Below, in pieces: positions 1 to 5,144 of a DNA stretch of 6,662 nt; position 1 is the first letter of the stretch, and every line of letters starts with the position of its first letter. The stretch is from an uncultured Campylobacter sp. (GTDB lineage: Bacteria; Campylobacterota; Campylobacteria; Campylobacterales; Campylobacteraceae), in NCBI GenBank assembly GCA_938036585.1, contig CALHQN010000151.1:1-6662 (forward strand). Direction: 5' to 3'. Position numbers and translations under genes: made by a program. The notes beneath the pieces are model-generated. The model was not told the origin of the DNA. It did not search any database and worked only from the letters and a program-made list of their open reading frames with translations.

Positions 1-119
1 CAGCCATCTTCGGGTACGTCGATCTCGGCGACGTCTCGCCCGTCCTTTACGCCGCATTTTAAGCCCGCGCAGCCGCTAAGCGCTAATGCTGCAAGCACGG
101 CTAGAAATAGGTTTTTCAT
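1..119 (-). CDS. Lipoprotein, N-terminal fragment (cut by window edge)
   Basis: Only the first 39 codons are in the window; the gene runs off the left edge. The start ATG (117-119 on the minus strand) is preceded by AAGGGA about 7 nt upstream, a good ribosome binding site. Residues 1-16 form a lipoprotein signal peptide: Lys2, a hydrophobic Leu/Ala stretch at 4-14, then the lipobox LSGC with Cys17 as the expected lipidation site. Ala follows Cys17, so there is no Asp+2 inner-membrane retention signal and the outer membrane is the likelier destination (inference). The mature start (CAGLKCGVKDG...) carries a second Cys at residue 22 and then becomes acidic. The family cannot be identified from this fragment. 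A possible -10 box (TAAAAT, minus strand, 137-142) lies 18 nt upstream of the start, which is close. Confidence 0.82.
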   Translation of the reverse strand, partial: MKNLFLAVLAALALSGCAGLKCGVKDGRDVAEIDVPEDG

Positions 120-154
120 ATTTTCCCTTCAAATAAATTTTAGCTCAGAACAGG

Positions 155-175
155 GCGCCGCCTGCGCCTCGGCGC
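155..175. repeat. GC-rich inverted repeat in the spacer upstream of the lipoprotein gene
   Basis: GCGCCG (155-160) and CGGCGC (170-175) form a perfect 6-bp stem around a 9-nt loop. It lies between the small gene ending at 372 and the lipoprotein gene starting at 119, just upstream of the possible -10 box at 137-142. It could be a transcript structure or chance in GC-rich DNA. The rest of the spacer 120-346 holds no convincing gene. Confidence 0.3.
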
Positions 176-346
176 ATAAATCTGCACGAAATAGGGCGCA
201 CCTGCTTGCTTTGCTACTTGGCTTACGCTATCGCGCTTCAAGGCACGCAAATACGCGCGAGATAAGCGGTAGCGCGGAATTTTAACGTCGCTTGGCGCCT
301 TTTGCAAGCGCTTTGCTGCAAATCCGCCCGAAACCTCGTGCGTGCA

Positions 347-364
347 AACCCCGCTAGCTGGGTT
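347..364 (-). terminator. Possible terminator after the 115-residue gene
   Basis: AACCC (347-351) pairs with GGGTT (360-364), and the centre is the palindrome GCTAGC (353-358), giving a near-complete dyad with one mismatch. It starts 7 nt beyond the stop codon at 372-374 of the minus-strand gene. On the minus strand the right arm runs into a short TTT only, so it is a weak intrinsic terminator at best. Confidence 0.4.
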
Positions 365-371
365 AAATTTA

Positions 372-719
372 TCAAGCCGACGTCGCCCAGACGCGTAAAA
401 ATCGCTGCCCGCTCGCCTCAAACGAGTACTCCTGCCAGTCCCAGTCGTTCTCGCCGCCCATTGCGAAATTTTGAGGCTCGTCCGATAGCCCTGCCGCGCT
501 CAAAGCTGCCGTTATTCGCTCTTTCATAAAATCATCTAGCTCGCAGGACTTGAATTTTTCAAATTTTATCTCGTAAAGGGAGGCGAGCCCAAAGTCCGCG
601 CGCAGGAGCTTGCCGCACTCTCGCGCAAACTCCGCCGCGCTGCATTCGTGCTTTGGGGCGTAGTACCAAACCTCCAGCTCCTCGATGCTTTCGCCCTCAA
701 ATTTTATGGATTTTATCAT
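372..719 (-). CDS. Small cytoplasmic protein of unknown function, 115 aa
   Basis: I do not recognise this family. The chosen start is the ATG at 717-719 because GGGAG sits 5-6 nt upstream of it. An in-frame ATG four codons earlier (729-731) would have no ribosome binding site and would overlap that GGGAG. The stop is TGA. There is no signal peptide or membrane segment, so the protein is probably cytoplasmic. It is acidic, with an aromatic patch near the N-terminus (VWYY, residues 17-20), a charged Phe/Lys-rich centre (51-60) and a Trp/acid cluster near the C-terminus (NDWDWQEY, 91-98). Three Cys (26, 35, 59) are scattered and form no metal motif I can name. It is separated from the upstream gene (ending at 883) by 163 bp containing hairpins, so it may be transcribed separately, although no clear promoter is seen. 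Coding status rests on the ribosome binding site, the balanced residue composition and the dyad near its stop. Confidence 0.72.
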   Translation of the reverse strand: MIKSIKFEGESIEELEVWYYAPKHECSAAEFARECGKLLRADFGLASLYEIKFEKFKSCELDDFMKERITAALSAAGLSDEPQNFAMGGENDWDWQEYSFEASGQRFLRVWATSA

Positions 720-765
720 TTCGTCTCCCATTTCGCTCGTCGCGGCAGTTTAAATTTCGTCGCTA

Positions 766-781
766 GAAATTTATAAATTTC
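766..781. repeat. Perfect 16-bp AT palindrome
   Basis: GAAATTTATAAATTTC reads identically on both strands. It lies in the 163-bp spacer between the genes at 883 and 719. Its half-site AAATTTATAAATTT recurs with one extra T (AAATTTTATAAATTT) near 6514-6530 and 6631-6646. On the minus strand it could contribute an AT-rich promoter region for the 719-372 gene, since TATAAA is embedded in it. A role as a protein-binding dyad is also possible. Neither is shown. Confidence 0.5.
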
Positions 782-784
782 ACT

Positions 785-801
785 TGCGCCCATACGGCGC
801 A
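785..801. repeat. GC-rich hairpin, TGCGCC/GGCGCA
   Basis: TGCGCC (785-790) and GGCGCA (796-801) form a perfect 6-bp stem with the loop CATAC. It lies about 80 nt downstream of the stop of the minus-strand gene ending at 883. Read on the plus strand it is followed by GTTTTG, but no plus-strand gene precedes it, so the direction of any terminator activity is unclear. Confidence 0.35.
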
Positions 802-848
802 GGTTTTGCACGCAAGATTAAACCCTCGCTATTCGGCGCAAGCGCGCT

Positions 849-881
849 GCGCAGGCAAATTTTAAATTTAATCCTCTGCGC
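849..881 (-). terminator. Composite hairpin right after the 185-residue gene
   Basis: GCGCAG (849-854) pairs with CTGCGC (876-881). Inside this clamp, AAATTT (857-862) and AAATTT (864-869) can pair with each other. The structure begins 1 nt past the stop codon (883-885) of the minus-strand gene. A GC clamp around an AAATTT core resembles the hairpin after the gene ending at 3608. There is no T-run, so the termination role is inferred from position. Confidence 0.4.
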
Positions 882-882
882 T

Positions 883-1440
883 TTAAATTTGCACGCCGAA
901 GTCCGCCCGCATCCCCTCTTTGCCCTTCGGCGTAAAATAGCAAACGACGTAGCAGAGCATTCGGTCTTTGCAGTCGTATTTGGCTTCGAGGCTTTCGATA
1001 ATGCGCGCAAATTCCTGCGGCGCTCTGCCCTCAAAGGCGCCTCGCAGCTCCTCTGCGGCGATATGTCGCGGGCTAAGAAGCAGATACGCTGCGCCGCCGT
1101 CCTCATCCTCGCTGATGGCGCGTAAAATTTCATCGCTCGCGCGAACTCGCCAATGCTCTTTGCCGTCCCATTCGCGCAGGCTCAAAAACGTCGTGCCGCC
1201 GTCAGCGTCCAAAGCCTTTTCGTTTGGAATTTGAGCGCGCAAGGTGCCTTCATTTAAGCTCTCCTCGCTCGCAACCTCGATAAAAACGTCCGTGCCGAGC
1301 AGATAGCTGGTCCGCTCAAACTCGCTTTCGTACTCCCAGCCGTCAAATTTAGCGACAAATTCGCGCACCCGCTCGTCCGCTTCGCAGCCGAACATCATCG
1401 CGTCGCTATCTGAAATTTTAACGATATAAGGCTCGTTCAT
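883..1440 (-). CDS. Acidic cytoplasmic protein of unknown function, 185 aa
   Basis: I do not recognise this family. The start is ATG at 1438-1440, with GGAAAA centred about 9 nt upstream; a TTG four codons earlier is possible but has no better ribosome binding site. The stop is TAA. The protein has no signal peptide or membrane helix and is rich in Asp/Glu, so it should stay in the cytoplasm. Visible blocks are an N-terminal region with DGWEYESEFERTSYLLGTD (33-51), a central WDGKEHWRVR (91-100), the acidic turn EDEDGG (111-116), and a C-terminal Cys-bearing segment with C157, C163 and C167 (CYVVCYF at 163-169). It starts 15 bp after the Trp-repeat gene stop at 1456, so it is almost certainly the third gene of that operon. 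A cytoplasmic acidic partner following an exported protein could suggest an immunity- or chaperone-like role, but nothing in the sequence proves that. Confidence 0.78.
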   Translation of the reverse strand: MNEPYIVKISDSDAMMFGCEADERVREFVAKFDGWEYESEFERTSYLLGTDVFIEVASEESLNEGTLRAQIPNEKALDADGGTTFLSLREWDGKEHWRVRASDEILRAISEDEDGGAAYLLLSPRHIAAEELRGAFEGRAPQEFARIIESLEAKYDCKDRMLCYVVCYFTPKGKEGMRADFGVQI

Positions 1441-1455
1441 GGGATTTTCCAAATT

Positions 1456-2904
1456 TTATTGCGGCTCGCATTTGCCGTAAACCCACTCGCGAGTTTCGTT
1501 TAGCTTAAACTCGCCGTCCTTTAGAAAATACTGCTTGCTGCTTTTGATCGCGTTTTTGCCCGTGGCTATGTAGTCGCCGATGAAGCCGCGATCCAGGACG
1601 TCGTGCGCTAAAATTTCAGGCTCAAAGACGTTTTGCGTCCTTTGCGTCTCGTGCCATTTGCCGCTCTCATCAGGCTCGCGCAGGATGATCGAGATGTTAT
1701 TGCCCGCCTCGTCGTAGTCGTAGATGTACTCGTACTGCTTGCCATCGGAGGCCGTGCGATTTTTTATGACGTTGCCACGCGTGTCGTAGCTAAACTCGTT
1801 TTCAAACACGACCTCCCAGCGCTGCGACTCCTCGCGCCAAAGCGCGGTTTGCTCGCGTAGAGGCCTGCTCTCCTCGGTCTCCTCGTGCACGTTTTTGTAG
1901 TACTTCCTCCACTCGTTTTTTGCGGAGTCCCAGCGCGATCTTAGCTCGGTAAAACGCCTATGCTTAGGCTCGATTTTGCGTAAGATCTTTTCATCGCGCT
2001 GCCATGCGCCGTCCTTCCATATAAAATTTATCTCGCTGCGCGTCCCGTCCGCCGCCGTAAAGACGGTATGTTTTGTAAGCGGTACCCATTTACCGCGCCA
2101 CGCGTAGCCTTCGGAGCCCGCGTAAACGTCGCCGTTGTAGTGATATATCGATTTTTCGTACGGCATCCATTTTTTCGCTTTGGCGTTCCATTCGTAGGTC
2201 GATACGAAATTGTTTCTGTCGCTTTCATCGACAATCCTTTTTGTAAGGTGCGTCGGCGTCCATCTGCCCTTTTTTAGCGTGAAATTTTGTAAAATTTCCG
2301 TTTTGCCCTCGCGCTTTTCGACGGCTTTTTCACCCTCGTATGGCTTGCCGTCCTTTTGCAGGCTAAAATAAATTTTCGAGCCGTCCTTTGCGATCTCCTG
2401 CTTGCTTATCGCCGTTTCGCGAAATTTGTTTGTATTCGCATCCCAGTCATATTCGACATTTTCGATCTCGCGCTCGCCGCTTTCGTCAAATTTGCTAAAG
2501 CTTTTCGATACGGACGCTCCCTCTTCGCTGCTCTTTTTGTAGATTTTTTCTAGGCGGCGGGCTTTGGCGTCGTAGTTTTGGCTAACTTCATATTCATAGC
2601 GCGGCACGGCGCCGCCCTCTGTTTTATAGCTCGTCTTTTGCAGGCAAATTTTATCCGTTCGCGCCTTGAAATTTGATGCCGTTTCGTGCGTCTCGTCCGT
2701 CTCGGTTGCGCCCGCAGGCATCGCGAGCGCTAATGTCGCCGCCAAAATAGAGCCTGCTAAAACTGCCGCCCGCGCTCGAAGCTTGTCTGCCGAAACCGCC
2801 GCCTGCGCCCCAAAAGCGCCCGCTGAAATAATCGCTCGCGCCTTTAAATTTAGCGCTGCAAAATCTGCCGCATTCTCGGACAAAATTTTAAAAACACCTC
2901 TCAT
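1456..2904 (-). CDS. Exported Trp-repeat / YD-like repeat protein, 482 aa
   Basis: Function unknown. The ATG at 2902-2904 is well supported by AAAGGAG with 5-6 nt spacing. The signal sequence is unusually long: a first apolar Ala-rich stretch (about 22-38), a basic DKLRAR (40-45), then the main hydrophobic core (46-63) with likely cleavage after AGA at 66. The mature protein is a beta-type tandem repeat with one 'W-x-x-x-x-[KR]' anchor per 27-31 residues: W215, W246, W273, W301, W332, W363, then W417 and W474. Around 369-402 it shows YD-repeat-like text (YDTRGN, YDYDEAGNN), the pattern of RHS/YD proteins. There is no C-terminal toxin domain; the protein ends shortly after W474. The only two Cys I see in the mature protein, C87 and C479, bracket the repeat domain and could form a disulfide. 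It is a colinear paralogue of the protein at 3608-4843. It lies 32 bp after the small exported protein gene and 15 bp before the acidic protein gene, so the three form an operon. Confidence 0.88.
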   Translation of the reverse strand: MRGVFKILSENAADFAALNLKARAIISAGAFGAQAAVSADKLRARAAVLAGSILAATLALAMPAGATETDETHETASNFKARTDKICLQKTSYKTEGGAVPRYEYEVSQNYDAKARRLEKIYKKSSEEGASVSKSFSKFDESGEREIENVEYDWDANTNKFRETAISKQEIAKDGSKIYFSLQKDGKPYEGEKAVEKREGKTEILQNFTLKKGRWTPTHLTKRIVDESDRNNFVSTYEWNAKAKKWMPYEKSIYHYNGDVYAGSEGYAWRGKWVPLTKHTVFTAADGTRSEINFIWKDGAWQRDEKILRKIEPKHRRFTELRSRWDSAKNEWRKYYKNVHEETEESRPLREQTALWREESQRWEVVFENEFSYDTRGNVIKNRTASDGKQYEYIYDYDEAGNNISIILREPDESGKWHETQRTQNVFEPEILAHDVLDRGFIGDYIATGKNAIKSSKQYFLKDGEFKLNETREWVYGKCEPQ

Positions 2905-2936
2905 GACCGCTCCTTTATCTGAATTTTAAATCGCGC

Positions 2937-3365
2937 CTACCGCTTTATATCCTCGCTCGAAAAGGCTCTCTCGCCTTCGTAAATTTTCTCATAGCGACTT
3001 AGCTTGCCCTCTTTGAAATAGCCGATGAAATAGCTCGCCGATTTTTCGGCCTGCTCTTGCGAAATTTCATCGTAGAGATAGACGGGCCCCTTTGATTTTT
3101 GTTTGTGTAGGCACGAACAGCTGCGAAAATAGCGCTTTTTGATTTTAAAATTTTGCGCATTCCCGCCTTGCTCGTCTGCGCGCTTTGTTGCGCTTATTTC
3201 GCTACTTTGCTTGCCTGCGGGCGTCCGATCATCTCTCCCGCCGCCCTGCATCGTCTGTTTTTGTCCGCTTACCGCGGCGTGATCTTGCGCCTCTACGGCG
3301 CCGAAACAGATACTCGCCGAAATTAAAGCCGAAATAGCCGTTCTTGCCGCTCTGAGTAAAACCAT
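2937..3365 (-). CDS. Small exported protein of unknown function, 142 aa
   Basis: I do not recognise this family. The start ATG (3363-3365) has AAAAGG about 7 nt upstream. Residues 1-26 are a signal peptide: Arg5 and Arg8, a hydrophobic stretch to about 23, and likely cleavage after VEA (26). Residues 27-72 are a low-complexity polar segment rich in Gln, Gly, Ser, Lys and Asp, probably a disordered linker. A basic KIKKRYF (74-80) is followed by CSC (83-85), two closely spaced Cys that could form a disulfide or bind metal. The conserved-looking part is the C-terminal 45 residues, with YLYDE (96-100) and YFIGYFKEGKLSRYEKIY (112-129). This resembles a short beta-hairpin 'G-Y-F-x-x-G-K-x-x-R-Y' module. 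It is the first gene of the apparent operon leading to the Trp-repeat protein (stop to next start 32 bp). The poor complexity of the linker makes it the least certain of the exported genes. Confidence 0.7.
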   Translation of the reverse strand: MVLLRAARTAISALISASICFGAVEAQDHAAVSGQKQTMQGGGRDDRTPAGKQSSEISATKRADEQGGNAQNFKIKKRYFRSCSCLHKQKSKGPVYLYDEISQEQAEKSASYFIGYFKEGKLSRYEKIYEGERAFSSEDIKR

Positions 3366-3420
3366 TTTTCAACCTTTTCTTTTGCCGCCGCTGCGTGCGG
3401 ACCTGCTGCCGCGTAGGATT

Positions 3421-3436
3421 TAAATTTTAAAATTTA
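3421..3436. repeat. Perfect 16-bp AT palindrome upstream of the three-gene operon
   Basis: TAAATTTTAAAATTTA is self-complementary. It lies 56 nt upstream of the start at 3365. The minus strand contains TAAAAT here (3424-3429), which could serve as a -10 box for the operon, giving a leader of about 50 nt. A dyad placed on a promoter would fit an operator, but this is only positional inference. Confidence 0.45.
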
Positions 3437-3462
3437 CGCAGCGCACGAATGCCTCCGCGCTA

Positions 3463-3580
3463 GCTAAATTTAACCGCATAGCTCGCGCGACGTCGCGCCC
3501 GTTAAATTTAAATGCGTAGCTGCGCCTGCTAAATTTAACTGCGACGTTCGCGCAAGACCGCGCAGGTAAAATTTAGCCGC
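3463..3580. repeat. Degenerate array of four AAATTTA units in a spacer
   Basis: Four related 15-16 bp units recur: GCTAAATTTAACCGC (3463-3477), GTTAAATTTAAATGC (3501-3515), GCTAAATTTAACTGC (3528-3542) and GGTAAAATTTAGCCGC (3565-3580). Start-to-start spacing is 38, 27 and 37 bp. Units 1 and 2 are also followed by similar text (GCATAGCTCGCGC, GCGTAGCTGCGCC). GC-rich stretches separate them, including the 14-bp perfect palindrome GCGCGACGTCGCGC (3485-3498). The array occupies most of the 242-bp spacer between the gene ending at 3608 and the operon start at 3365. No gene is seen in it. Confidence 0.55.
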
Positions 3581-3596
3581 GAAATTTTACCGGCGC
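3560..3596 (-). terminator. Strong stem-loop after the 411-residue gene
   Basis: GGTAAAATTT (3565-3574) and AAATTTTACC (3582-3591) are perfect complements around a 7-nt loop (AGCCGCG on the plus strand). After one mismatch the stem continues with GCGC on each side (3560-3563 and 3593-3596), giving 14 pairs in 15 positions. It lies 11 nt downstream of the stop at 3608-3610 on the minus strand, the right place for a terminator. No T-run follows the right arm. The loop is nearly identical to that of the hairpin at 5775-5801. Confidence 0.6.
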
Positions 3597-3607
3597 ATCT
3601 TCAAACG

Positions 3608-4843
3608 CTACTTTATCTTTTTATATTTCCACGTCTGCTCCGTTATGAGCTCGGGTTTGCCGTCTTTAAGCTTAAATTCCTTAAAGCTCGTTATCGCGTA
3701 AATGCTAGGCATCTCAAACATCATCAGCGCGGCTCCGTACCCCACGCTATCTGCCGGGATTTGGGTATCGTAAGTAGCCTCTGAGCGTCCCGTTTGCACC
3801 CATTTGCCGCTCGCATCAAGCTTGTAGATATCCATCGCCGTATTGCTGCCGCGCTCGTCGTAGCTATAGACGTATTTGTTGCTGCTGGAATTTGATTCGT
3901 AGCTTTGCACGAGCGGGCGCTCGCCCGATTTGTCGTAAATTTCGCCGTTTGAGTAGCTTTTGACCCAATCTTTAAGCTGCTCATCCCACAGATATGAGGT
4001 CATATTAAGATCTGCGTCCTTCTTGATAGCGGTCTGTTTGCTCATATTATCCCACGCGCCCTTCTCGTCGTTCCAGATGAAGCTCGTAACGATCTCCTCG
4101 CCCTTTGCGGCGTCAAGCTCATGCTTGCTCATCGTAGCGTTTTGCCACGCGCCGTTTTGGAAAGTACTGCGGATCTGCTCATAGCTGCCGTTTCGATCGC
4201 CGTTAAGCATTTCTCGCTCGCTGTTTTGCCACGCGCCGTTTACAAACTCGTAGGTTACGTATCCGTTCATCTCTCCTGAGCCGTCGTAGAAAATTTCGGT
4301 CTTATCTTTGGGCTGCCAGCTCTTGCCGTCCCATTTGAAGCTTATCGTAAGCTCCTCCTTATCCCACGCGTTTCTTACGGATCTGTTCATGCTCTCTTTA
4401 TGCCATTTGCCCTTTATGAGCTTATATCGCACATCTTCGGTTGCGTTGACGTCGTAGCTGGAGACGGTTTTGCTCGCATTGCGCGTGCCGTCATCCGCTA
4501 TCGAATTGCTCTCGCGCGTCGTGATGCCGTCTTTGACGCTTTCCATGTAGTCTTCTATTTTTTTCCACTTGCCGCTTTTAAGATCGAGGTTAAATACTTC
4601 AAATTTAACCATTCCTCCCTTTTCGTCAAAGTAGCTGATCTCTTTGTAGCTAGAGCCTAGGCCGTCCGAGGAGTTCCTGTCTCTTATCTGCTCTAGCTTG
4701 CGCGCCGCCGCGTCATAGCTTAGATGCGTGCTCTCCTTGTGCTCTCCGAGTGAGCTGTAGCTCATACTTTGCACCATATACTCATACTCCTTGGCAAACG
4801 CCGCCGCACAGAGCAGCGCAAGTATCGTAGCGAGCTTTTTCAT
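3608..4843 (-). CDS. Exported Trp-repeat protein, 411 aa, paralogue of the protein at 1456-2904
   Basis: Function unknown. The reading frame is open up to 4981, but the real start is ATG at 4841-4843: AAGGAAAGAGG precedes it directly and it opens a textbook signal peptide (MKKLATILALLCAAAFA, cleavage after residue 17). The mature protein is a beta-type repeat of about 29 residues, each with a 'G-[KA]-W' anchor: W93, W147, W176, W205, W233, W264, W293, W348 and W405. The central steps are 29, 29, 28, 31 and 29 residues. Motifs such as FVNGAWQNSE (200-209) and FQNGAWQNAT (228-237) show the repeat best. A YD-like element (YSYDERGSNT, 326-335) sits before the last anchor pair. The mature part has no Cys, unlike its paralogue. 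The gene has its own TATAAT (4871-4876) and a stem-loop after the stop, so it seems monocistronic. Periplasmic or secreted location is inferred. Repeats of this kind usually form extended beta structures, so an adhesive, envelope or binding role is possible but unproven. Confidence 0.9.
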   Translation of the reverse strand: MKKLATILALLCAAAFAKEYEYMVQSMSYSSLGEHKESTHLSYDAAARKLEQIRDRNSSDGLGSSYKEISYFDEKGGMVKFEVFNLDLKSGKWKKIEDYMESVKDGITTRESNSIADDGTRNASKTVSSYDVNATEDVRYKLIKGKWHKESMNRSVRNAWDKEELTISFKWDGKSWQPKDKTEIFYDGSGEMNGYVTYEFVNGAWQNSEREMLNGDRNGSYEQIRSTFQNGAWQNATMSKHELDAAKGEEIVTSFIWNDEKGAWDNMSKQTAIKKDADLNMTSYLWDEQLKDWVKSYSNGEIYDKSGERPLVQSYESNSSSNKYVYSYDERGSNTAMDIYKLDASGKWVQTGRSEATYDTQIPADSVGYGAALMMFEMPSIYAITSFKEFKLKDGKPELITEQTWKYKKIK

Positions 4844-4870
4844 CCTCTTTCCTTGGAAAAAATTTTGATA

Positions 4871-4876
4871 ATTATA
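4871..4876 (-). promoter_or_regulatory. -10 box (TATAAT) for the 411-residue gene
   Basis: The minus strand reads TATAAT here, 27 nt upstream of the ATG at 4843, inside an AT-rich tract (4861-4906). No good -35 hexamer is present at 17 bp; the upstream region is T-rich (CCGTTTTTATATACG). This fits the Campylobacter sigma-70 pattern of a strong -10 with a weak -35 element. The start at 4843 leaves a short leader carrying the ribosome binding site. Confidence 0.6.
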
Positions 4877-4952
4877 TAATGTTCGTATATAAAAACGGAT
4901 AAAATTTCGGCATGCGGCTAAATTTAAAAAACTCTGGCTTTGAGGCAGCGGC

Positions 4953-5016
4953 AGCGGAATTTTATGCTGCGGTATGCTCATGAAATTCTGCGTAGATCGG
5001 CGAGCGGAATTTTATG
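4953..5016 (+). repeat. 14-bp direct repeat in the divergent spacer 4844-5144
   Basis: AGCGGAATTTTATG occurs at 4953-4966 and exactly 50 bp later at 5003-5016. Each copy ends in an ATG opening a 19-codon frame (4964-5023 and 5014-5073). The frames differ, neither has a good ribosome binding site, and they are probably chance. The 301-bp spacer around them separates the divergent Trp-repeat and SMR genes and holds both promoters, an unused AGGAGG at 5072-5077, and no convincing gene. A role of the repeat as a regulator site for either gene is possible. Confidence 0.45.
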
Positions 5017-5107
5017 TCGCTGAAGCGCCGGTTTTACTCAAATATGCGGCGCAAATTTTACGCAAGCCGCTAGGAGGCGCCTTTGGGTGAAATTTAAGAG
5101 AAATTTC

Positions 5108-5115
5108 TATAAAAT
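5108..5115 (+). promoter_or_regulatory. Likely -10 region of the SMR transporter gene
   Basis: TATAAAAT lies 29 nt upstream of the start ATG at 5145, downstream of T- and A-rich text (GAAATTTAAGAGAAATTTC). There is no clear -35 hexamer, as expected for Campylobacter. The ribosome binding site AAGGAG is at 5134-5139. I looked for a guanidine riboswitch, since some SMR genes have one, and found no tandem ACGA/ACGG loops. Confidence 0.45.
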
Positions 5116-5144
5116 TTCGGCTCAAATTACATTAAGGAGCACTT

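Noticed and set aside
140..421. Open minus-strand frame of 93 codons overlapping the 3' end of the gene at 372-719
   Set aside because: It is extremely Arg/Ala-rich, has no ribosome binding site, overlaps a better gene and runs through the lipoprotein gene's promoter region. It looks like a by-product of GC-rich sequence.
784..1125. Plus-strand open frame of 113 codons antisense to the acidic protein gene
   Set aside because: It is antisense to a better-supported frame, Ala/Arg/Leu-rich and without a ribosome binding site.
1456..2904. RHS-type polymorphic toxin
   Set aside because: Only two YD-like elements are present, the protein is short, and there is no RHS core boundary motif or C-terminal toxin domain.
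2666..2929. Plus-strand open frame antisense to the signal region of the 482-residue protein
   Set aside because: Its Ala/Lys/Ser-rich composition mirrors the Ala-rich signal region on the other strand; no ribosome binding site.
3463..3596. CRISPR array
   Set aside because: Repeat units are only about 15 bp, degenerate and unevenly spaced (27-38 bp), with no cas gene nearby.
4844..4981. Upstream extension of the 411-residue protein to an ATG at 4981
   Set aside because: The extension runs through the TATAAT promoter, lacks a ribosome binding site and would bury a perfect signal peptide 46 residues inside the protein.
4990..5140. Guanidine (ykkC or mini-ykkC) riboswitch upstream of the SMR gene
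   Set aside because: No pair of hairpins with ACGA/ACGG loops is present, and the protein is of the EmrE/Qac type rather than the guanidinium-exporting SugE/Gdx type.
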